Shown: positions 1-5,826 of the stretch, one piece after another
Numbering within the stretch: position 1 is the first letter of the stretch
Layout: the number at the start of each line of letters is the position of its first letter
Source of the DNA: Paenibacillaceae bacterium UBA6304
Lineage (GTDB): Bacteria; Bacillota; Bacilli; Paenibacillales; Paenibacillaceae
NCBI GenBank assembly: GCA_002439285.1
Contig: DJTQ01000249.1
Location: 1 to 7,694 of the forward strand
Length of the DNA: 7,694 nt
Reading direction: 5' to 3'
Position numbers and translations under genes: made by a program
The notes under the pieces: model-generated
Database searches by the model: none
Seen by the model: only the letters and a program-made list of their open reading frames with translations
Told to the model about the DNA's origin: nothing

Positions 1-228
1 TTCCAACGCTTGTGCCCGAACGTAAGTGCCGCCCCCTTGCTTCGTTTCGATCAACCCTCGGGCTTTCAAATGACTGATCGCTTCCCGTACCGTAGAGCGT
101 CCAACGCAAAAACGAACCGCCATATTCTCAATCGTATCCAGCTTTTCCCCTGGCTTTACCAGTCCGGATTCGATGATTCTTTGTAATTCTTCGGTTACGA
201 TATCCACATTTTTTTTGCTTAATTCCAT
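1..228 (-). CDS. GntR-family (FadR-type) transcriptional regulator, N-terminal part; gene runs off the left edge
   Basis: The visible 76 residues (MELSKKNVDIVTEELQ...) form a complete GntR winged helix-turn-helix. There is an N-terminal helix, the linker GLVKPGEKL (22-30), the recognition helices around ENMAVRFCVGRSTVREA (34-50), and the wing GLIETKQGGGTYV (58-70). The effector-binding domain lies outside the window; the wHTH style resembles the FadR/LldR/LutR branch, which would predict a helical FCD domain. Two in-frame ATGs exist, at 232-234 and 226-228. The second is preferred because the purine run GGGAAGGG sits 8 nt before it but only 2 nt before the first. The gene is divergent from glcDF, so it probably controls that operon and itself, with a 2-hydroxyacid as effector. 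The family call is secure from the sequence; the target and effector are inferred from position. Confidence 0.88.
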   Translation of the reverse strand, partial: MELSKKNVDIVTEELQRIIESGLVKPGEKLDTIENMAVRFCVGRSTVREAISHLKARGLIETKQGGGTYVRAQALE

Positions 229-250
229 TGTCATTTCCCTTCCCGAGATC

Positions 251-267
251 TTCCTTATAAGTAGGAA
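251..267. promoter_or_regulatory. Imperfect palindrome, candidate operator between the GntR gene and glcD
   Basis: TTCCTTATAAGTAGGAA is a 17-bp inverted repeat with arms TTCCT/AGGAA and only two internal mismatched pairs. It lies 17 bp upstream of the GntR translation start and about 120 bp upstream of glcD. That fits an autoregulatory operator of the divergent regulator. It does not match the textbook FadR-family GT-N3-AC core, so the assignment rests on symmetry and position only. Confidence 0.4.
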
Positions 268-284
268 TAATTTCTAAATAACAG

Positions 285-303
285 TCTATACAATCTAGAT
301 AGA
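285..303. promoter_or_regulatory. Second inverted repeat in the divergent control region, overlapping possible glcD -10 boxes
   Basis: The arms TCTAT (285-289) and ATAGA (299-303) flank a 9-bp centre that also contains the 8-bp palindrome ATCTAGAT (293-300). The -10-like hexamers TACAAT (289-294) and TAGAAT (300-305), each 5/6 to consensus on the plus strand, fall in or next to it. No convincing -35 box was found at 16-18 bp, so the glcD promoter is not firmly placed. A repressor bound here would cover the start region of glcDF transcription. Confidence 0.33.
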
Positions 304-370
304 ATATGGTAGAGTGAGTTCAAATTCATCTGATGACCTGCTTAATTTTCATTTATATTACCATCATTCG

Positions 371-377
371 GGAGGGG
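371..377 (+). promoter_or_regulatory. Strong ribosome binding site that fixes the glcD start
   Basis: GGAGGGG is followed by 8 nt and then the in-frame ATG at 386. The nearer ATG at 378 is out of frame. An upstream in-frame GTG at 314 would add 24 residues unlike a GlcD N-terminus and has no Shine-Dalgarno, so 386 is chosen. Confidence 0.85.
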
Positions 378-385
378 ATGTACAG

Positions 386-1798
386 ATGATCACACCTGAA
401 GTCAGAGGCCAGCTTGTCTCTATCGTAGGCGAATCTTGGGTTCGGGATACTCCAAACGAGCTATACGCCTATTCCTATGATGCTACCCCCATGTTTCAGT
501 CCTTGCCCGATGCGGTCCTACACCCGGCCAATCCCCGCGAAGTGGCAGCCATTCTCCAACTGGCCGACGAACATCGTATTCCCGTCATCCCGCGAGGCTC
601 AGGCACCAATCTTGCCGCCAGCGCCATTCCGGTGGAAGGAGGAATCGTCCTCAACCTAAACCGACTCAACCAAATCCATGAGATCGACGTTAAAAATATG
701 ACCGCGACCGTGGGACCCGGTGTTATTACCGCGGATTTTCATCAGGCGGTGGAAAGTCAGGGTTTGTTCTATCCACCAGATCCAGGGAGCATGCGCATAT
801 CCACCCTTGGAGGAAACGTTGCGCAGTGTGCAGGAGGCATGCGCGGTTTGAAATACGGAGTGACCAAAGACTATGTCATGGGTCTCGAATATGTGCTGCC
901 TTCCGGAGAAATTTTACGTTGCGGCGGTAAAAACGTTAAAGATGTTGCCGGCTATGACTTGACACGGCTGCTTGTCGGTTCCGAAGGAACGCTTGCAGTC
1001 ATTACGGAAATTACGCTCAAGCTCGTGCCCTTGCCGGAAAGCAAACGAACCCTTGTTGCCTATTTCTCGACTCTTACCGATGCAGCTAGAACTGTTGAAA
1101 ATGTAATCGCTTCCAAAATTATCCCCGCTACCATGGAATTCATGGATCAAGGAACCATGCGCGTTGTCGATGACTACGCCAAGCTCGGCCTTCCTCTCCA
1201 TATGAAATCCATGCTATTGATTGAGCAGGACGGACCGGAGGGACTTGTAGAGCGCGATATCGCCAAAATCGCTGAAATTGCAACCGACAACGGTGCCGTG
1301 TCCGTTGAAATCGCAGCGACCCCGGAGGAAGGGGCGAAGTTGCTTACGGCAAGGCGTGCCGCCCTGTCCGCCCTTTCCCGCCTGAAACCGACAACGATTA
1401 TGGAGGACGCCACCGTTCCCCGCTCCCGTCTCGCCGAAATCGTTGCCGAAGTGGAGCGGGTCGCCGATAAATACGGATTGCAAATTTGCACCTTTGGTCA
1501 TGCCGGGGATGGCAATTTGCACCCCACCTGCATGACCGATGAACGGAATCCCGAGGAAATCGCCCGGGTTGAACTGGCGTTTGAAGAGATCTTCCACGCC
1601 TCGATCGCCCTTGGCGGTACGATTACCGGAGAACACGGCGTAGGCCTTGCCAAAAAGAAGTATCTTCATCTCAAAACCGGGGAGGCCGGAATTGAACTGA
1701 TGCAGCGGATCAAGGAGGCATTTGATCCCCATCAGATTATGAATCCCGGCAAAATCTTCGCTCGCAGCGAACGCCGCAGATTGGTGGTGAAGAAATGA
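386..1798 (+). CDS. glcD: Glycolate oxidase FAD-binding subunit GlcD (FAD-linked 2-hydroxyacid oxidase)
   Basis: This 470-residue protein oxidises glycolate (or a related 2-hydroxyacid such as D-lactate) with FAD and hands electrons to the GlcF iron-sulfur partner at the membrane. The VAO/PCMH-type FAD domain is clear: PRGSGTN at 69-75, STLGGNVAQCAGG at 139-151 and GYDLTRLLVGSEGTL at 189-203. The C-terminal FAD-oxidase domain carries EDATVP (340-345), FGHAGDGNLHP (370-380, with the likely metal-binding His372 and His379), GGTITGEHGVG (410-420) and FDPHQIMNPGK (446-456). The length matches Bacillus YsfC. The stop overlaps the glcF ATG by 4 bases (ATGA), so the two are co-translated. Glycolate is the best substrate guess from the GlcD/GlcF pairing, but D-lactate cannot be excluded from sequence. 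Confidence 0.93.
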   Translation: MITPEVRGQLVSIVGESWVRDTPNELYAYSYDATPMFQSLPDAVLHPANPREVAAILQLADEHRIPVIPRGSGTNLAASAIPVEGGIVLNLNRLNQIHEIDVKNMTATVGPGVITADFHQAVESQGLFYPPDPGSMRISTLGGNVAQCAGGMRGLKYGVTKDYVMGLEYVLPSGEILRCGGKNVKDVAGYDLTRLLVGSEGTLAVITEITLKLVPLPESKRTLVAYFSTLTDAARTVENVIASKIIPATMEFMDQGTMRVVDDYAKLGLPLHMKSMLLIEQDGPEGLVERDIAKIAEIATDNGAVSVEIAATPEEGAKLLTARRAALSALSRLKPTTIMEDATVPRSRLAEIVAEVERVADKYGLQICTFGHAGDGNLHPTCMTDERNPEEIARVELAFEEIFHASIALGGTITGEHGVGLAKKKYLHLKTGEAGIELMQRIKEAFDPHQIMNPGKIFARSERRRLVVKK

Positions 1799-3138
1799 AC
1801 ATCATTAAAGGTAACGCCCCCACCCTTCCTTGCTCTAGCAATCCTTCTGCCGCGGCATCCGAAGGGACAATTGCCCGGTTCAACATGGACGAAATCTTAA
1901 ACTGCATGCACTGCGGGTTTTGCCTTCCCGCCTGTCCGACCTACACTCAGACCGGACTGGAAACTTATAGTCCCAGGGGGCGCATCGCCTTGATGAAAGG
2001 AGTAGCAAGCGGACACCTGGCGATCGATGCGGAATTTGAACAGAACATGAACGCCTGCCTGGGCTGCCGGGCATGTGAAACGGCATGTCCCGCAGGCGTC
2101 CCGTACGGCGGTTTGCTTGAAACTGCGCGTGCGGTCGTATCGGAACAGAAATATACCACCGAGAAACCGACAGCGGTGAGGAACCTGGTGTTCAAGCAAC
2201 TGTTCCCGCACCCCAAACGGGTCAAACGGCTCGGGACCTTGCTGTGGACCGCACAAGCCTTGGGTCTGCAAAAGTTAGCGGCCCGTACCGGTCTGATCCG
2301 GATATTGCCTCGGCCCATGGCCGAATTGCAAGGTGCGGTTTCCACCGTCGCTTCGCCATGGAAACGGGCCAAGCGCCAACCCGTGATGCAGGCGGAGAAT
2401 CAAAAGGTAGTGACAGTCGGCCTGTTCACCGGTTGTATCATGGATATTTTGTTCTATGATACCAATGAGGCCACAGCCCGCCTTCTGACAAAAGCCGGAT
2501 GCGAAGTCGTGTTCATCAAGGACCAGGGCTGTTGCGGAGCCATGCATGCCCATTCCGGCGAAATGGCCGGCGCCAAGGCGCTCGCCAAAGCAAACATCGA
2601 AGCCTTCGAACGTGCTGGCGTCGACTATCTCGTCAATAACGCCGGGGGCTGTGGAGCCGCTTTGAAGGAATACGGTCACTGGTTCCAAGGAGATCCGGTG
2701 TGGGAAGAGCGGGCGGCCCGGTTTGCGCGAGCCAATCGCGACGCCTCTGAGATGCTGGCGGAGCTTCCGCCGCTGTCCTTCACCAAGCCGATTAGGGCCC
2801 GTGTCACCTACCAGGACTCCTGCCATCTTGCTCACGGCCAAGGTGTCCGCTCTCAGCCCCGGGAGATGCTGCGCCGAATTCCCGGCCTGGAGCTGATTGA
2901 AATGCGGCAGGCAGACAGCTGCTGCGGCTCTGCCGGTACGTACAACCTGACCCAATTCGAGATGTCCATGCAAATTCTGGACGACAAAATGGTCCACGCC
3001 GAAGCCACGCAAGCGAACATTATCGCCACCTCCAATCCCGGCTGCCTGCTGCAAATGAAACAAGGCATTCTTCGCGCCGGTTTGGAAGATCGAATGGAAG
3101 CCGTGCATATTATGGATCTTTTGCACCGGGCCTTATAA
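1795..3138 (+). CDS. glcF: Glycolate oxidase iron-sulfur subunit GlcF
   Basis: This 447-residue electron-transfer partner of GlcD contains two ferredoxin-type [4Fe-4S] motifs, CMHCGFCLPACP (Cys37/40/43/47) and CLGCRACETACP (Cys88/91/94/98). Two cysteine-rich CCG domains follow: Cys214 with the Cys246-Cys247-Gly motif and Cys286, then Cys343 with Cys376-Cys377-Gly and Cys417. This is the standard GlcF/heterodisulfide-reductase-D-like layout and all expected cysteines are present. The protein has no transmembrane segment and would act as a peripheral membrane protein passing electrons towards the quinone pool. The ATG overlaps the glcD stop, with a GGTGGTGAAG purine run upstream. A short Ser/Ala/Pro-rich N-terminal extension (residues 8-25) precedes the first cluster. 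No glcE-like gene lies between glcD and glcF, as in Bacillus and unlike E. coli. Confidence 0.93.
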   Translation: MNIIKGNAPTLPCSSNPSAAASEGTIARFNMDEILNCMHCGFCLPACPTYTQTGLETYSPRGRIALMKGVASGHLAIDAEFEQNMNACLGCRACETACPAGVPYGGLLETARAVVSEQKYTTEKPTAVRNLVFKQLFPHPKRVKRLGTLLWTAQALGLQKLAARTGLIRILPRPMAELQGAVSTVASPWKRAKRQPVMQAENQKVVTVGLFTGCIMDILFYDTNEATARLLTKAGCEVVFIKDQGCCGAMHAHSGEMAGAKALAKANIEAFERAGVDYLVNNAGGCGAALKEYGHWFQGDPVWEERAARFARANRDASEMLAELPPLSFTKPIRARVTYQDSCHLAHGQGVRSQPREMLRRIPGLELIEMRQADSCCGSAGTYNLTQFEMSMQILDDKMVHAEATQANIIATSNPGCLLQMKQGILRAGLEDRMEAVHIMDLLHRAL

Positions 3139-3199
3139 GACTCAAACCTCAAGGTGCAAGCTTGTTGACAGCACACCCTTACACTTGAAGAAATACCTC

Positions 3200-3237
3200 A
3201 AGGCCGCCTTTACGGTATGATCCGTAAAAGCGGCCTT
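3200..3237 (+). terminator. Rho-independent terminator of the glcDF operon
   Basis: The left arm starts AAGGCCGC at 3200 and the right arm ends GCGGCCTT at 3237. The stem is 16 bp with a single C-A mismatch (3208/3229) and a 6-nt loop TATGAT (3216-3221). A U-rich but interrupted tail (TTCTATTTGGGTTT) follows on the plus strand. It lies 61 nt after the glcF stop. Read on the minus strand no T-run follows it, so it is assigned to glcDF only. Confidence 0.85.
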
Positions 3238-3259
3238 CTATTTGGGTTTCTCGGGCTAT

Positions 3260-3439
3260 TCCTGCAATTGTACATCTTTTTGCTGAAACAAACCCGGTTA
3301 AACGTTAAAATGATGCGATAGTGCAGGATTTAGCGGCTTATCTCGAATGATCACAACTAAATTCCTATAATTGATGTAGTTTTACAGGAACCACAGTGGA
3401 TAGAATCTCTAACAGAGACATTACTGCACATTTGCAGGA
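3260..3439. repeat. Degenerate palindromic intergenic element with matching inverted ends (candidate MITE-like or REP-like repeat)
   Basis: The left end TCCTGCAATTGTACA (3260-3274) and the right end TGCACATTTGCAGGA (3425-3439) are inverted copies of each other at 13 of 15 positions. Inside are related pieces: GTGCAGGATT at 3321-3330 and an internal pair TTCCTATAATTGATGTAG (3362-3379) with TTTTACAGGAA (3380-3390). The stretch has no open reading frame of note and no ribosome site, and it fills the gap between two convergent operons. No target-site duplication is obvious. The resemblance to a dispersed Bacillales/Paenibacillus intergenic repeat with TGCAGGA motifs is from memory and unverified. 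The small hairpin TCTCT-AAC-AGAGA (3406-3418) is also inside. Confidence 0.5.
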
Positions 3440-3446
3440 CTAAGAA

Positions 3447-4373
3447 TCAGTTTTCAAGCCGGTTCAGCGCCATCATCGCTGCACCCCATGCCGCATCATG
3501 TCGCGGCAAAGCCATGACCAAACGCGGATAAAGCCTGGCAAGCTTCTCGCACAATGCGTCCTGCACATAAGTATTGTGCAGCAGCACGCTGCCGGCGAAC
3601 GCGAGCCGGCCTGCCTGAAGCGACAGCCGTTCGGCCACCGGCACCACCAGGTCGGCCAAGGCGTCCGCACTGGCGCGCGCGATGCCAAGTGCCGCCTCAT
3701 CGCCAAGGGCACAAGCTCCGGCCAGGAGCGGGGCTAGCGCGGCGATGTCTCTTTTGTTTCGGTTTCTGTCATAGACGAAACCGACCAAAGCCCGGACGGA
3801 ATCGGTATCGTCCGGAATCTGAAGCTGCTTGCAGACCATGTCTTCAAGCAGGGTCGGCGCAATCCGTCCGTCATGTGCGCGGACGATGGCGCTGAGCATC
3901 TCCCGCCCGATGCTGTAACCGCTGCCCTCATCATCGATGAGGTGGCCGAAGCCGCCGGTACGGTGAGAGATTCCCTGCTCGTTTACTCCGTAGCAAATCG
4001 AGCCGGTGCCTGCGATTAGAATCATTCCTTGCGGACTCTCCAGCGCCCCGAAAAGAGCGGTTTCATGATCGCCGACCAAAGTCAGTCCACCATGATATCC
4101 GCTCTCTCTGACAACGTTCGTCAATCGTGTCCCCGCCTCGGGATGACTGATTCCCGCCGCGCCGATGCAAATATGCACGCACTGTTCCAAGCCGCCGCAT
4201 GACTCCGAGATTGACGACAGGATCCCACGCAAATGACGACGGACTCCTTCCGGATCCTCCCCGTTCACATTCAGCGAGCCCGATGAAAAAGCATCGTATA
4301 CGGCTCCATTTTCATCTAAGACCACCACAGCGGTCTTCGTGCCACCCCCATCTAATCCTGCAACATACCTCAT
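3447..4373 (-). CDS. BadF/BadG-type amino-sugar kinase, probable N-acetylglucosamine / N-acetylmuramate kinase (MurK or NagK type)
   Basis: This 308-residue ASKHA-fold kinase is predicted to phosphorylate GlcNAc and/or MurNAc at O6 in the cytosol. Visible signatures are the phosphate-1 loop LDGGGTKT (7-14), GDHETAL (101-107, containing the putative catalytic Asp102), the phosphate-2 segment LIAGTGS (119-125), the sugar-binding stretch GGFGHLIDDEGSGYSIGR (140-157), and the adenosine-side FAGSVLL (259-265). The family usually has GGWG where this protein has GGFG. The start is supported by AAAGGGGG 5 nt upstream of the ATG. Clostridium acetobutylicum MurK, which accepts both MurNAc and GlcNAc, belongs to this family; the adjacent NamZ and AnmK genes make MurNAc a plausible substrate here. 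Family confidence is high; which sugar it uses is inferred from neighbours. A glucosamine kinase is the main alternative. Confidence 0.82.
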   Translation of the reverse strand: MRYVAGLDGGGTKTAVVVLDENGAVYDAFSSGSLNVNGEDPEGVRRHLRGILSSISESCGGLEQCVHICIGAAGISHPEAGTRLTNVVRESGYHGGLTLVGDHETALFGALESPQGMILIAGTGSICYGVNEQGISHRTGGFGHLIDDEGSGYSIGREMLSAIVRAHDGRIAPTLLEDMVCKQLQIPDDTDSVRALVGFVYDRNRNKRDIAALAPLLAGACALGDEAALGIARASADALADLVVPVAERLSLQAGRLAFAGSVLLHNTYVQDALCEKLARLYPRLVMALPRHDAAWGAAMMALNRLEN

Positions 4374-4384
4374 GAAATCCCCCT

Positions 4385-4399
4385 TTCTAAGCGCAAACT
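4385..4399. promoter_or_regulatory. Near-match to a CcpA catabolite-responsive element (cre)
   Basis: TTCTAAGCGCAAACT matches the Gram-positive cre consensus WTGNAANCGNWNNCW at every fixed position except one (C instead of G at the third). It overlaps the upstream edge of the kinase Shine-Dalgarno. Carbon-catabolite control of a sugar-salvage gene is biologically sensible, but a single degenerate match is weak evidence and the position would imply a roadblock mode. Confidence 0.25.
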
Positions 4400-4440
4400 T
4401 CCATCCTTCGATACTCAGCAGCTTAAAGTGCCTAACTCCC

Positions 4441-4503
4441 TAGAGCTGCTAGAGCTGCTAGAGCTGCTAGAGCTTCTAGAGCTTCTAGAGCTGCTAGAGC
4501 TAC
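4441..4503. repeat. Seven-copy 9-bp tandem repeat in the leader of the sugar kinase gene
   Basis: Seven consecutive units occur: TAGAGCTGC three times, TAGAGCTTC twice, TAGAGCTGC once, and TAGAGCTAC once. Partial units flank the array (TAACTCCC before, TAGCTCCCA after). Each unit contains AGCT and the junctions contain CTAG, so the RNA can fold back on itself, for example CTAGA-GCT-TCTAG. The array lies between namZ and the kinase, upstream of the kinase ribosome site. No supported gene crosses it: the plus-strand frame reads a Leu/Glu repeat and a minus-strand frame reads poly-Ser, and neither has a start signal. Confidence 0.95.
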
Positions 4504-4614
4504 TAGCTCCCAGACTCCCTTTGACTCTTCGACCACCCAAGCGTTGTATCCAGCCAATCTTCCAATCTCTCAGCCTTCAGACAAATGCGAAGACCCCTGT
4601 TCAACCGCGTTTCT

Positions 4615-4632
4615 TGGAGGAACGTTCCTCCA
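4615..4632. promoter_or_regulatory. Perfect 18-bp palindrome immediately after the namZ stop
   Basis: TGGAGGAACGTTCCTCCA is a perfect self-complement located one base beyond the TAA of namZ on the minus strand. In RNA it would form a GC-rich hairpin of up to about 7 bp around a small ACGT loop. No T-tract follows on the minus strand (next bases AGAAACGCGG), so it is not a canonical intrinsic terminator. Possible roles are an mRNA-stabilising 3-prime hairpin, an attenuation element, or a protein-binding operator for expression of the kinase. Confidence 0.6.
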
Positions 4633-4633
4633 T

Positions 4634-5776
4634 TTAATAAAGATGGTACTTCTTCTTTTCCTCTGAGAAATCCCGGCTTTCCTCACGGAATCGCTCCAGC
4701 AGTTCCGGCAACTCCGTTGTTCCTTCTCTGTACAGTTTATCTCCGCATAGCAGATCGATGAACGGACGGCTATTCTCCCTAAGCGGAGGCAGGTAGCTGA
4801 ATTCCGGATAATTCCGCTTGATCGTATACATCAGCGTCACACCGGTTTCTACGGCATGAAACGCCCTTAGATCAGTCACATACAACTGAACGCCGCCGCA
4901 CAGTTCTCCCTCGAACTTGGATGTCGTCGGCTTAAAATAGACCGGCCGAAACCTCACGCCGGGTAATCTTTTCCCGTTCATCTCCTCAGCCAGCCGCTCC
5001 GCATCGATAAAAGGAGCTCCGATCATTTCGAACGGAAATGTGGTACCGCGCCCTTCTGACAAATTGGTCCCTTCAAACAGACAGGTTCCTCCGTACAACA
5101 GGGCGGTTTCAAAACGTGGAATATTCAACGAGGGATGCACCCAAATCCGTCCGGTCTCCGGAAATAGCTGGCTCCGTTCCCACCCCTTGCAAGGAACGAC
5201 ATGCAATTCGGCATTCCAGCCCAGCTTGTCATTGACCATCCCGGCGACCTCACCGGGCGTAAGCCCGTAACGTACACACAGCGGGAAATTCCCGATGAAA
5301 GATTCGTAGCCCGGTTTGAGCACATTACCCTCCACTGTAACACCGTCCAGCGGATTGGCACGATCAAGAACGACAAATGGTTTACCCGCATTGGCGCAAT
5401 CCTCTAACGCGTACAGCATCGTATATATAAACGTGTAATAACGCACGCCTACATCCTGAATGTCGTAAACAACCAGGTCTACCTCGTCCAGCATTTCCGT
5501 TGTCAGCCGTTTGGAATCTTTTCGGTACAAGCTGTAGACCGGAACACAGGTGAGCGGGTCTGTATAGTTCTCCAACAAAGCTCCTGCTGCCTCATCCCCC
5601 CGAACTCCATGCTCCGGCGAAAACAAAGCCGCCAGATGAAAGTTCTCATTGAGAATTTGAATCGTGGATACAAAATCAGCCGTGAGTCCGGTAGGTGCGG
5701 TGATCAGCCCGATTCGCTTGCCCTTGAACAACTTTGAATACTCCATGATGCGGTCAACTCCGTATTCAACCATCAT
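4634..5776 (-). CDS. namZ: DUF1343 / GH171 exo-beta-N-acetylmuramidase (NamZ/YbbC type), apparently without a signal peptide
   Basis: This 380-residue protein carries the DUF1343 pattern: KRIGLITAPTG (20-30), FSPEHGVRG (52-60), VYDIQDVGVRYYTF (103-116), LDRANPL (137-143), HPSLNIPR (214-221), EGTNLSEGRGTTFPFE (235-250). The family member YbbC of Bacillus subtilis was characterised as NamZ, which removes MurNAc from the non-reducing end of peptidoglycan fragments. The N-terminus (MMVEYGVDRIMEYSKLFKGK) is polar and charged, with no hydrophobic signal core, unlike the secreted B. subtilis protein. This suggests the enzyme is cytosolic. The start has GAGG 8 nt upstream in a G-run; a second ATG follows directly. 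The gene is 50 bp behind the PIG-L gene and 260 bp ahead of the kinase. Family call is firm; enzymatic activity is by homology. Confidence 0.88.
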   Translation of the reverse strand: MMVEYGVDRIMEYSKLFKGKRIGLITAPTGLTADFVSTIQILNENFHLAALFSPEHGVRGDEAAGALLENYTDPLTCVPVYSLYRKDSKRLTTEMLDEVDLVVYDIQDVGVRYYTFIYTMLYALEDCANAGKPFVVLDRANPLDGVTVEGNVLKPGYESFIGNFPLCVRYGLTPGEVAGMVNDKLGWNAELHVVPCKGWERSQLFPETGRIWVHPSLNIPRFETALLYGGTCLFEGTNLSEGRGTTFPFEMIGAPFIDAERLAEEMNGKRLPGVRFRPVYFKPTTSKFEGELCGGVQLYVTDLRAFHAVETGVTLMYTIKRNYPEFSYLPPLRENSRPFIDLLCGDKLYREGTTELPELLERFREESRDFSEEKKKYHLY

Positions 5777-5826
5777 CCGTCCCCCCTCTTTTTAGCCACC
5801 CAACCACGACAGTGATGCCAAATAAA

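Noticed and set aside
314..385. N-terminal extension of GlcD from a GTG at 314
   Set aside because: No Shine-Dalgarno precedes it, the extra 24 residues do not resemble a GlcD start, and the site GGAGGGG at 371 fixes the ATG at 386.
2275..3126. Long minus-strand open frame (283 codons) opposite glcF
   Set aside because: It lies wholly antisense to a clear GlcF gene, has no recognisable domain or ribosome site, and is a shadow of GC-rich codon bias.
3121..3159. Inverted repeat TTGCACC / GGTGCAA spanning the glcF stop
   Set aside because: Arms are only 7 bp with a 25-nt loop; the much stronger hairpin at 3200-3237 explains termination.
3165..3193. Consensus -35 box TTGACA after glcF
   Set aside because: No -10 box lies at 16-18 bp and a strong terminator follows directly, so it is taken as chance.
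3406..3418. TCTCT-AAC-AGAGA hairpin as terminator of the minus-strand operon
   Set aside because: The stem is only 5 bp and no T-tract follows; no convincing terminator was found downstream of the kinase in this window.
4395..4590. Minus-strand open stretch across the tandem array encoding a poly-Ser run in the kinase leader
   Set aside because: No ATG or ribosome site supports it, and the Ser run again just reflects the 9-bp repeat. A leader peptide is not excluded but cannot be supported.
4428..4637. Plus-strand open frame with a Leu-Glu-Leu repeat (LELLELLEL)
   Set aside because: It is the translation of the 9-bp tandem array, has no ribosome site, and runs against the operon; the repeat pattern follows from the DNA repeat.
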